Assembly: GCA_012800355.1 (NCBI GenBank)
Contig: JAAZJL010000090.1
Span: forward strand, 1 to 55,149
Origin: Erysipelotrichia bacterium
GTDB taxonomy: Bacteria > Bacillota_I > Bacilli_A > Erysipelotrichales > Erysipelotrichaceae
Direction: 5' to 3'
Length of the DNA stretch: 55,149 bases
The position numbers were made by a program, and so were the translations under genes. Of the stretch, positions 39,602-48,522 are shown in pieces (position 1 is the first letter of the stretch; every line of letters begins with the position of its first letter). The notes under the pieces were generated by a model that worked only from the letters and a program-made list of their open reading frames with translations, was not told the DNA's origin and did not search any database.

Positions 39602-40867
39602 CTATAAATCATTAGAGTTGATGACAGTCATATTACCTATCGAATATTCTTTAAAATCTACATCTTCAACAAATAAAATCCCTTCCACATTAAGTGAATT
39701 ATAAGGAATGTCATTTATTTCCATAAACTCTAAGTATTCAGCTAGTTCTTTAAATCCAGTATAAGCATACTCTATATCTCTAGTATATTTGATTTCTCCG
39801 ATTGTTATATTAATTAAGTAATCTTCATTAAATTCTAAGATTATTAAATCAGGTCTTCCCGCCCAAATAGTATTATTTGGCTTGGATTTTTGTAATTCTT
39901 TAAACTTATTTGTTATCTCTTTAATATTTTTAAGTTGTTGTAGATATTTATGGGTTCCAATGATATCTTCTAATGTTATATGGAAGTTTAAGTATTTTAC
40001 AGCAGACCTATTGTGATAAATTAAGACTCTATTATTATCAACTGTATGTGCTTTTGCAAAATAATCTTCAGTACCATCGATAATATTGAAAGTTACATTG
40101 TTAAATTTATTACGAATATATTTAATTATTACAAACAGTTCGAAAACCTCATCTACATCCTGAATTTCGATAAATGTTGTTTGAAGCAACGAGTTTATAG
40201 TATCCATATTTTCCGACATTATTAGATTATAATACTTTATTATTTGAGCTGCGTCTCTATAAATTTTTTTTCTACTTTTTAAAACATCGTTCAACATTTT
40301 AGTAGAAATGTCTATTTTCGAGGTATCTATTCTCTTAATATATATATTTCTATTAAGTAACTTTTTGACAGTACTCATAATAAATTCACCATTTTTAAAC
40401 CAATGGTATTTTTGAAATCTTGCCATTCCAACATCTTTGAAAATTATTTCTTCTAAAATTTCCAAAGATTTTTTTAACACAATATTCTCTTTAGTGTTAT
40501 ACAATTTGTCAGTACTTGCACAAACAAAAGTCATATTAGTCGTATTACCAGTTCTATACCTTTCTTGCATGGTTTCATTCCATATAATACGTCCTCTTAT
40601 TTCACCTTGTAACACGTCTTTTTTAGGCTCAGTAGAATGTCGTAACTGATCAATTGAAGTGTCTAGAGTTGTGATATAATCGTAAACAGCTGGTGAGATA
40701 ATAAAGTGAATGTTAAGTATTTCTTTCATATCATTGAATTTTACATCTTGAAATTCAAAGAAAAATTTGGGATTAATAAAACCATTTCTAAAATAATAGA
40801 TTAAATCATCCTTAATTTCTTTTATCATCTCGAATTTTATGTTGTTGTCATATAATTGTTCTTTCAT
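39602..40867 (-). CDS. LlaJI-like restriction subunit, PD-(D/E)XK nuclease
   Basis: GRPDLIILEFNEDYLINITIGEIKYT (D...ExK); directly follows the McrB-like gene. Confidence 0.7.
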   Translation of the reverse strand: MKEQLYDNNIKFEMIKEIKDDLIYYFRNGFINPKFFFEFQDVKFNDMKEILNIHFIISPAVYDYITTLDTSIDQLRHSTEPKKDVLQGEIRGRIIWNETMQERYRTGNTTNMTFVCASTDKLYNTKENIVLKKSLEILEEIIFKDVGMARFQKYHWFKNGEFIMSTVKKLLNRNIYIKRIDTSKIDISTKMLNDVLKSRKKIYRDAAQIIKYYNLIMSENMDTINSLLQTTFIEIQDVDEVFELFVIIKYIRNKFNNVTFNIIDGTEDYFAKAHTVDNNRVLIYHNRSAVKYLNFHITLEDIIGTHKYLQQLKNIKEITNKFKELQKSKPNNTIWAGRPDLIILEFNEDYLINITIGEIKYTRDIEYAYTGFKELAEYLEFMEINDIPYNSLNVEGILFVEDVDFKEYSIGNMTVINSNDL

Positions 40868-40870
40868 ATC

Positions 40871-42625
40871 TTACTCAATATTGATTCCGAAAAATGTTTG
40901 GATCGACAATTTCAATTTGTGCTTGTTTTCAATAGAAGCCAATGAAATTAGTTCTCTATAATACTTAATTAGTTCATCTTCATACAGTCCTTCTAACTGG
41001 GGTAGAATATACGATGATATCGCAGATATATAGTCACCACCATGGTAAATAAATTTAGCAATATCTTCGACCAATGCCGGTCCCATTTGTCTATACTTAT
41101 TAGTTAAAGTCCACAAATCAGTAATATTCGCTTCATCTACTTCATTGAGATTAATCTCCCATAGATTTAATAAAGTTCTTACAGTATCAATATCAATATT
41201 ATTTGGAACATTAATTTGAACGAACGCAAATCTTCTCATGAATGCATAACTCATCTCGTAAAGTGATGATTTATCAAAAGTATTCATTGTTCCAATCAAT
41301 CTCCAATCCTTAGGAACTATATAATTGTGACTTTGTGCTGGATAGTCTTCATCGGAGTTCTCAAGCGATATTTCAATTGGGTTACCATCTTTCACAAAAC
41401 CCAAATCCACATCATCACCTGATAAAATTGAAAAGAAAGATCCAAATGCTTTATCTATATCAGCACGATTTATTTCGTCAATGATTATCCATTGGTTTTT
41501 TTGATTATTATTATTATCTTTAAGTGAACTTAAAAATATGCCGTCGTCAAAGTATAATTGTCCAAAAACATCTGGCTTGTATCCTCCGATGGTATCATAA
41601 GTAGACCAATCTGACATTGCTGTAACCATCTTATAATCGGCTTTATAACTTTCAGCTATTAATTTTGCTATTTTACTTTTCCCTGTACCAGGCGGACCAA
41701 TTAATATTAGATGTTTTCCACTTTTGAAAATAGACCTAATACTGTTTTTTATAATTTTTTCATCCTCAAAGTACAAATTTTGGAAATCCAAAGTTGATTC
41801 AAAATCTATATTAAACATTTGTTTGTTTTTAGCTTTTATTTCAACATTTTGATGATTTCGGAAAAAGCTTAGGTCAGGAGCCGGTAATTCGGTCGATTTA
41901 TTTGGAACAAGTTTCTTAACTAACTCCTCCGTTTTCTCTTTTGCATCTTTTTCAAATTTGCCTAACTTCTCTATTACTTTCTCTCTATAACTTGGATTTT
42001 TCCATATATAGATAAACATATTAGGGTTACCCATTACAAACTGGCGGAGCCAATCATCACCATTTAAATCAATATATTCTTTAATGATATCTTCTATGTT
42101 CTCTAAAAAAAGTCTAGTTTCAGATGTTCTATTAACAAGGTGGAAATCATAATCTTCCTTTAGAACAGGATACAAAATAAATTTTGTTTCAGTTCTAACA
42201 ATATACAAATATGTAAGTTTGCCTAGCAATAAATCAATAAATGAACATGACTTTGGATCGCTTTTATCAAATTTTACATATCTTCCGCTTTCTGTGTAAT
42301 ACATAGGCTTGATTTTTATTTCTCTATCATTGGATCTTTCATATTTTTCTATGTTTTCCAGCTTACCTTTAAACATACTCTTAAAAGGCATAACATTTTT
42401 TACAACCAAATCAATATACTCATCCAATTTGTCACTATCTATTACAAATTCATGTGTGAAACCATCAAAAAAGTCTTCTATAGCTTTTTTGTCTTTAGGA
42501 ATATCACTTGCATAATAACTACCTACTTGACTATCTTTTATACTATTAAGTTGACTTTTTGTAACAGCCTCTGAATTAGGAATATCAATTATTATATAAT
42601 CTAGTTTATTTACATGAGTAGCCAT
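40871..42625 (-). CDS. McrB-like AAA+ NTPase, LlaJI-like restriction subunit
   Basis: LIGPPGTGKSKIAKLIAESY, QWIIIDEINRADIDKAFGSFFSIL, LIGTMNTFDKSSLYEMSYAFMRRFAFV. Confidence 0.85.
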   Translation of the reverse strand: MATHVNKLDYIIIDIPNSEAVTKSQLNSIKDSQVGSYYASDIPKDKKAIEDFFDGFTHEFVIDSDKLDEYIDLVVKNVMPFKSMFKGKLENIEKYERSNDREIKIKPMYYTESGRYVKFDKSDPKSCSFIDLLLGKLTYLYIVRTETKFILYPVLKEDYDFHLVNRTSETRLFLENIEDIIKEYIDLNGDDWLRQFVMGNPNMFIYIWKNPSYREKVIEKLGKFEKDAKEKTEELVKKLVPNKSTELPAPDLSFFRNHQNVEIKAKNKQMFNIDFESTLDFQNLYFEDEKIIKNSIRSIFKSGKHLILIGPPGTGKSKIAKLIAESYKADYKMVTAMSDWSTYDTIGGYKPDVFGQLYFDDGIFLSSLKDNNNNQKNQWIIIDEINRADIDKAFGSFFSILSGDDVDLGFVKDGNPIEISLENSDEDYPAQSHNYIVPKDWRLIGTMNTFDKSSLYEMSYAFMRRFAFVQINVPNNIDIDTVRTLLNLWEINLNEVDEANITDLWTLTNKYRQMGPALVEDIAKFIYHGGDYISAISSYILPQLEGLYEDELIKYYRELISLASIENKHKLKLSIQTFFGINIE

Positions 42626-42628
42626 AAT

Positions 42629-43750
42629 TTACCTCCATTGTATATATTCTAACATATCTTCCAAGATTTTAATTAAAACATCTACAACTATACTATTACC
42701 CGCCTGACGGTACCCTTGTGCTCTAGAAACCACTATTTTATAATCGTCAGGAAACCCCATTAATCTGTGTGCTTCTCTTTCAGTAAGCATTCTTATTGGA
42801 CCGAGATCCGTCATATAATTATCAACACCAGCTCTATGCCTGTTACCCATTGTAGCCAAAATAGTCCGAGCAATTGGCAAATCTATTTCTACTTTTTGAT
42901 AGAAACCTTTTGTACCCGTGCTCATGACGTATTTCTTCAACTTAGGCGAGAGTATATATTTTGGGTCCACATATCCTTCTTCAAAAGTCAGACTCAACTT
43001 ACTATTTATAGATTTAAAATTACCTAACTTAGTTTTACTTAATAAAAAATCTTGCATGGTAAATTTTAAATCTTCAACTTTAGGAGGAAAAGAATAATTT
43101 TTATCAATTTTAATATCCTTTCTAACACCAACAACAAATATTCTTCTTCTAGTTTGGGGAATACCGTAGTCCTTTGCATCTAGCACAGATTCAAAAATAT
43201 TATAGTTTAATTGACTGAAAACACCTTTCATGATTTCCCAGGTGTTTCCTTTATCGTGTGTAGTTAGGCCTCGAACATTTTCATATATAAACATTTTAGG
43301 ATGAATTTCATTTAATAATCTTGCATAATCATAAAAAAGTGTACCTCTTGTGTCTTCCAATCCTTCTTGAAATCCCACTGTAGAAAAACTTTGACAAGGA
43401 CTGCCTCCAACGAATAAATCTACTTCATTTTCGTAATCAGTACCATCGAGCATTCTAATATCTAAATAAAATTTGCTGGGATCAATATCGTAATTCGCTA
43501 AGTACGATTTCTTAACAAAATTGGTTCTTCTGGTTTTATTTGAATATAAGCTATCAACATACTCTTTTTTTGCAAGTACAGTCTCCATTTTCTTTATTTT
43601 TTTTAATTCCTCTTCAGGTTCTATATCAATTTCTATATCTCCATTATCACATGCAAAAACAATTTCGTGATCTATATTCATCCTTTTTAATGCTTGTTCT
43701 ACTGCACCTATTCCACTAAAAACAGTAGCAATTTTAAGTTTTTTATCCAC
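42629..43750 (-). CDS. DNA cytosine-C5 methyltransferase (GTG start refined)
   Basis: AAAGGAG-ATATTT-GTG; ATVFSGIGAVEQAL, GGSPCQSFSTVG, ENVRGLTTHDKG, YGIPQTRRRIFVVG, QAGNSIVV. Confidence 0.92.
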   Translation of the reverse strand: MDKKLKIATVFSGIGAVEQALKRMNIDHEIVFACDNGDIEIDIEPEEELKKIKKMETVLAKKEYVDSLYSNKTRRTNFVKKSYLANYDIDPSKFYLDIRMLDGTDYENEVDLFVGGSPCQSFSTVGFQEGLEDTRGTLFYDYARLLNEIHPKMFIYENVRGLTTHDKGNTWEIMKGVFSQLNYNIFESVLDAKDYGIPQTRRRIFVVGVRKDIKIDKNYSFPPKVEDLKFTMQDFLLSKTKLGNFKSINSKLSLTFEEGYVDPKYILSPKLKKYVMSTGTKGFYQKVEIDLPIARTILATMGNRHRAGVDNYMTDLGPIRMLTEREAHRLMGFPDDYKIVVSRAQGYRQAGNSIVVDVLIKILEDMLEYIQWR

Positions 43751-43763
43751 AAATATCTCCTTT

Positions 43764-44855
43764 TTATAAAATTTCGCAATTATATATTTCTTCAACTATT
43801 GCTTCTAAAACTGTAACCACTATTGAATTCCCTATTTGTCTATACGCTGGTACATTGGGTACAACTATTTTGAAATCATCGGGAAATCCCATAAGTCTAA
43901 TTGATTCTCTATACGTTAATTGTCTAATTGCTCCTCGTTCACCTTTAAATATACCAATATACGCTCTTTCTAGTATTTCTTTATTGTTTTTAATATCTTC
44001 ATAGGGTACAAATACAAAGTCACCATTCCAATTAAATTGCTGATTTGCTTTTTGAGTTTGAATTATTTCTTGATTTACTCGCGCTCTATTTTTATATTTT
44101 TCATTGGTTACAAATTCAAACCCTTTTTTACCTAAGAAATGTCTTGCTGCGACATTTTTTTCAAGATAATCAAACATAGTAGTTGTTAATTCTTTTCCTC
44201 TAGGAAAATAAAACTCTTTATTTTTGTCTTTCCATCCCACTACAAAGAGACGCTTTCTATTTTGCGGTATTCCAAAATCTTTCGAGTTTAAAACTGTATA
44301 TTTGAATTTGTAGTCAAGAGATTCAAATATTTCTTTAATTTGCTTCCAGGTTTTACCTTTATCATGAGTTAACATTCCCGGAACATTCTCAAATATAAAA
44401 ACTTTAGGTTTTGTTTCTTTAACTAATCTTGCGAAATCATAAAATAAAGTCCCTCGAGCATCATCTAAACCTGCCCTTTTGCCGATTATGGAAAAACTTT
44501 GACAAGGACTTCCTCCTACTAACATATCTACTTTACCTTCGTATTTTGTTCCGTCGATGAACCTAACATCTTCATACCATTGATCTTCTCTAATAGAATA
44601 ATTCGCAAAATAGCTTTGTTTTACGTAATTGGGTTTGCTTAAAGAATCATACTGATTTTTTACAAATTCAGAGATTGATTTCTTTTTGCTATCTTCGAAT
44701 TTAATTTTAAGTTCATCTAATGAACAAATTAGATCTCTTTCACCGTTATCCGAAGCAAAAATGATATTATAAGGAATTTTCTTTTTAATCAATGCTTGTT
44801 CTATTGCTCCAATACCGCTGAATATGGTAGCTAAATTTAATTTATCCATCAACAT
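43764..44855 (-). CDS. DNA cytosine-C5 methyltransferase (second copy)
   Basis: ATIFSGIGAIEQAL, GGSPCQSFSIIG, ENVPGMLTHDKG, FGIPQNRKRLFVVG, QIGNSIVV. Second ATG (44849) may be the better start. Confidence 0.92.
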   Translation of the reverse strand: MLMDKLNLATIFSGIGAIEQALIKKKIPYNIIFASDNGERDLICSLDELKIKFEDSKKKSISEFVKNQYDSLSKPNYVKQSYFANYSIREDQWYEDVRFIDGTKYEGKVDMLVGGSPCQSFSIIGKRAGLDDARGTLFYDFARLVKETKPKVFIFENVPGMLTHDKGKTWKQIKEIFESLDYKFKYTVLNSKDFGIPQNRKRLFVVGWKDKNKEFYFPRGKELTTTMFDYLEKNVAARHFLGKKGFEFVTNEKYKNRARVNQEIIQTQKANQQFNWNGDFVFVPYEDIKNNKEILERAYIGIFKGERGAIRQLTYRESIRLMGFPDDFKIVVPNVPAYRQIGNSIVVTVLEAIVEEIYNCEIL

Positions 44856-45053
44856 TTCCTCCTTAGCCAGCTTATTATAGCATATTAAAAATCTTCTGTC
44901 TGCTAATCAAAAAAGTTAACTTAAAATAACTCTTGAAACATAATAAACGCTTATCCACATGAAATAGTGACTACTGATAGACTTCATCATAGACCGTATC
45001 ACATAAATCAATATAATTCACAACTAATGGTTTTATTTATAGAAAGGAGATTC

Positions 45054-45467
45054 ATGGATAAAAGAATTAAAACAGGAACAATGATGTATCCAAGAATCAT
45101 AAAAATTTGTGATGATAATCTAGATATATCAAATGCGAGTTCTCGTAATGACTTTATAGAACAAGCAATTCAATTTTATGTTGGCTATTTGCACAAAGAT
45201 GATAATATTGATTACTTAAACTCGATAATTGACCAAACAATTAATAATAAAATAGATTTACTAGAAGAACAGTTATCGACTGTTCTTTTTAAACTAGCAG
45301 TTGAATTAAGTATGCTAATGAACATTGTTGCTGCAAACAATAAAATAGATTCAAACACACTAAATGCGTTAAGAAAAAAATGTATTAATGATGTTAGATC
45401 ATCAATAGGAAAAGTCAATTTTGAAGAAGTGATAAAATATCAAAACCAAGAAGGTAAGGAGGTATAA
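45054..45467 (+). CDS. Relaxosome accessory / RHH-like protein upstream of relaxase
   Basis: AAAGGAGATTC-ATG; short N-terminal DNA-binding-like region then coiled region; precedes relaxase. Confidence 0.6.
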   Translation: MDKRIKTGTMMYPRIIKICDDNLDISNASSRNDFIEQAIQFYVGYLHKDDNIDYLNSIIDQTINNKIDLLEEQLSTVLFKLAVELSMLMNIVAANNKIDSNTLNALRKKCINDVRSSIGKVNFEEVIKYQNQEGKEV

Positions 45468-45469
45468 AA

Positions 45470-46951
45470 ATGCCACGAATCATCGCAAAGTTTGGATATA
45501 TGAAACCAAGCAATGTAAAGAGATCTAGTTTTTTAGAATATATTGCCACAAGAGATGGTGTTCTAAAAAACATTGATAAGATAATAGATAAGCCACCCAC
45601 AACTAAGCAATTAGACTTAATGAAAAAACTGATAAATAAATATCCTGAAATTATGAAATATGAAACATATAAAACTTACGATGAAAATAAATCAGTCGGT
45701 AGTGCAAGCGAGTTTATTACTGAGGTTGAAGAATCTCATTATACGAGTTTAAATCGATCAAAAGAATATATTGAGTATATTGCGAAAAGACCACGAGTTG
45801 TTAAAGAAGGAACTCATGGTCTTTTTACTAATACCGATGAAAAAATAGTACTTGAACAATTGAAAAAGCGAATAGAAAAGCATCAAGGTAATATCTGGAC
45901 TGGAATCATATCACTAAAACGAGAAGATGCACATCGCTTAGGCTATGAAGATTTGAAGTCATGGAAAATACTAGTAAGAAGTCTTCAAAACGAACTCTCT
46001 AAAAACATTAAAATAAATCCCGTTAATTTTGAGTGGTATGCAGCGTTTCATAATGAGGCACACCATCCACATATCCATCTAATTATGTTCTCTAAAGATG
46101 AGAAACAAGGATATTTAAATAAAAAGTCAATTGATAAAATTCGCTCTGCATTTGCAAAAGAAATCTTTAAACAAGATTTACTACACATCTATAAATCCCA
46201 AACCCATTATAGAGATCAACTTAAACTATCCAGTGAAACCTACATCAAATCTAAAGTGTCAAAGATTTCAAGATCTTTTAAGCAAGACGAAATTATAGAT
46301 TTAAAACTCACTGAATTGGCAAAAATCTTGAAGAACACTCCAGGAAAGCATACCTATGGTTATCTTCCAAAATCCACAAAAGAACTCGTAGATGAAATTG
46401 TTAATCTCGTGTCGCATACTCCTGAGGTTAGAGAACTTTTGGATTTATGGTATCTTCAAAGACAAGAAATACTTTATACATACACTGATAAAAAAGAAAA
46501 AATTAAAAGCTTGGCAGATATCGATGCATTTAGGAGTGTTAAGAATATAATCATTAAGCATGCCGATAACATTATTATTCCGACAGGCACCACTCAAGAA
46601 AAAATCGCTACGAACACCAAAGAAGTTAGACCGATTTCTATAGATCAAAAAGCAAATACACTCGTTCCACAAGACACTCTAGATCAATTGGAAGAGCTAC
46701 TTGAAACCGGAAACTTGGATGTAGGTGAAGATGCAGTACCTACCAGTAAATCAGAAATCAAATTGAACCAAGAAAGAGGAAAGGAAGATCGCAATATAGT
46801 TCACTATTCTTTAAAATTATTTTATTCGATCAGTAACATGTTTGAATCATCTATGATATCTCAAGCACAAAAATATCATGCAGATCAAGAACTTTTAAAG
46901 AATATCAAGAAACAGAAAATTGCGTTAGGACATCGCTATGACGATAAATGA
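45470..46951 (+). CDS. MobP3-type relaxase
   Basis: MPRIIAKFGYMKPS..., HNEAHHPHIHLIMF HUH-like motif. Confidence 0.85.
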   Translation: MPRIIAKFGYMKPSNVKRSSFLEYIATRDGVLKNIDKIIDKPPTTKQLDLMKKLINKYPEIMKYETYKTYDENKSVGSASEFITEVEESHYTSLNRSKEYIEYIAKRPRVVKEGTHGLFTNTDEKIVLEQLKKRIEKHQGNIWTGIISLKREDAHRLGYEDLKSWKILVRSLQNELSKNIKINPVNFEWYAAFHNEAHHPHIHLIMFSKDEKQGYLNKKSIDKIRSAFAKEIFKQDLLHIYKSQTHYRDQLKLSSETYIKSKVSKISRSFKQDEIIDLKLTELAKILKNTPGKHTYGYLPKSTKELVDEIVNLVSHTPEVRELLDLWYLQRQEILYTYTDKKEKIKSLADIDAFRSVKNIIIKHADNIIIPTGTTQEKIATNTKEVRPISIDQKANTLVPQDTLDQLEELLETGNLDVGEDAVPTSKSEIKLNQERGKEDRNIVHYSLKLFYSISNMFESSMISQAQKYHADQELLKNIKKQKIALGHRYDDK

Positions 46952-48281
46952 TATTCACATCTTAGATATACTTGAGTCTCTTAATGAACCATTAATACAG
47001 AAAGGAAAAAAAGTAAAATGGGATAAACATCATTCAATAGATATTAATGATAACAAATGGTATCGACACTCAACACAAGAAGGCGGATACCCAATTCAAT
47101 TTATGATGAAGTTTTTTGATATGGACTATAAACAATCAGTTCAATATCTTTCAAAAACATTCAATGTTAGAAAAGACTTACCCAATAAATCAACAAAACA
47201 AAATCTAAAAATACCTTCGAGAAATCCATACAACACAAGAGTAGAAATTTACCTGAAACATTTTCGGTTTATTGACCAAGAAATTATTGATCATTTTATA
47301 AGTAATCTATTACTCTATGAATCAAGTAAATATAATAACTGTGTGTTTGTAGGAAAAGATAATCAAGAAAAAATAAGACACATACATGAAAGAAGCATTC
47401 ATACATCCGAATTTGAATATAAATCAAATGCTTATGGCTCAGACTCGCGATGGCCATTCAATCATATTGGAACAAACAACAAACTCTATGTATTCGAAAG
47501 CCCAATTGATATGTTGTCGTACATCACACTACATAAAGAAAATTGGCACAAAAACTCATATGTTGCATTATGTGGTCTATCAAATCGACCAGTCTTAAAT
47601 ATGATAGAGACTTATCCTTTCCTAAGTAATGTTATTTTATCGCTAGACAATGATATTCCAGGACAAGAAGCCTCTCTAGCAATTCTGGAAGATTTAGAGA
47701 AATTAAAAAATATCAAAATTGAGATTAAGACATCCACATTCAAAGACTTTAATGAGGACTTAAAATTTAAAAAAGGTATATCACCTATTGGAGGAATCAT
47801 TGATCCTTTTATCGGTTATAAAGATGAAATTCTTCATAACATAAGGAGTGATGTCGTAAAAAGAAAACAGTTAACATTGAGAGATTTATTAGACGCTTTT
47901 TCAATCTTTTTGTATACTTTTGAATCAACTTCAGTAAAACAAAGAGCGAAGGCACTCAATGCTCTAATTGAGAGCGCTACAATCGCGATTAAAATGGCGC
48001 ATCAACAAAGTACTCACTTAGAAAAAAATATAACATTGAATGAATTTATAGATAATCGTGTTTTTGAAAGTTTACCCTTTATAAAATACGTAGATAAAGG
48101 TCCCCACTTTAGTAAATTCATGCAAGAATTAAATTTTTTAAAAAAAGAGTTCAAACTGAAAATTTATCATACTTCAAATGATAAAGAAGAAATCATCGCA
48201 TCATTGATGCGATTCGCAAGAACATGTGTATATACGCATGTTCTTTTAATACTCAAAGAAAGGAAAAAACATTATGACTAA
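46938..48281 (+). CDS. DUF3991/TOPRIM-like (primase-related) conjugation protein
   Basis: WYRHSTQEGGYPIQFMMKFFDMDYKQSVQYL; TOPRIM-like YVFESPIDMLSY and ILSLDNDIPGQEAS. Confidence 0.8.
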   Translation: MTINDIHILDILESLNEPLIQKGKKVKWDKHHSIDINDNKWYRHSTQEGGYPIQFMMKFFDMDYKQSVQYLSKTFNVRKDLPNKSTKQNLKIPSRNPYNTRVEIYLKHFRFIDQEIIDHFISNLLLYESSKYNNCVFVGKDNQEKIRHIHERSIHTSEFEYKSNAYGSDSRWPFNHIGTNNKLYVFESPIDMLSYITLHKENWHKNSYVALCGLSNRPVLNMIETYPFLSNVILSLDNDIPGQEASLAILEDLEKLKNIKIEIKTSTFKDFNEDLKFKKGISPIGGIIDPFIGYKDEILHNIRSDVVKRKQLTLRDLLDAFSIFLYTFESTSVKQRAKALNALIESATIAIKMAHQQSTHLEKNITLNEFIDNRVFESLPFIKYVDKGPHFSKFMQELNFLKKEFKLKIYHTSNDKEEIIASLMRFARTCVYTHVLLILKERKKHYD

Positions 48282-48522
48282 AAAGTTTATCAAACCTGAA
48301 TCCCCACTTATTGGAGCAGACGGTAATATTTTTAATTTAATAGCCATAGCATCACGTTCTCTTAAGGAGAACAATTATAGCGAAGAAGCAGAAGAAATGA
48401 CTAAAAGAGTCATGCAATCATCAAGCTATGAAGAAGCATTAGGAATCATCAACGAGTATGTTGAACCTGTAAATGTGTATGAACATGAAATAAGTCAAAG
48501 AGACTATATAGATTATGAATAA
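48274..48522 (+). CDS. Small conserved-looking ICE protein
   Basis: Overlaps both neighbours; SPLIGADGNIFNLIAIASRSLKENNYSEEAEEMTKRV. Confidence 0.65.
   Translation: MTKKFIKPESPLIGADGNIFNLIAIASRSLKENNYSEEAEEMTKRVMQSSSYEEALGIINEYVEPVNVYEHEISQRDYIDYE

Noticed and set aside
39602-42625. Stand-alone type IV McrBC system
   Set aside because: Two adjacent C5-methyltransferases in the same operon fit a LlaJI-like R-M system better; still testable.
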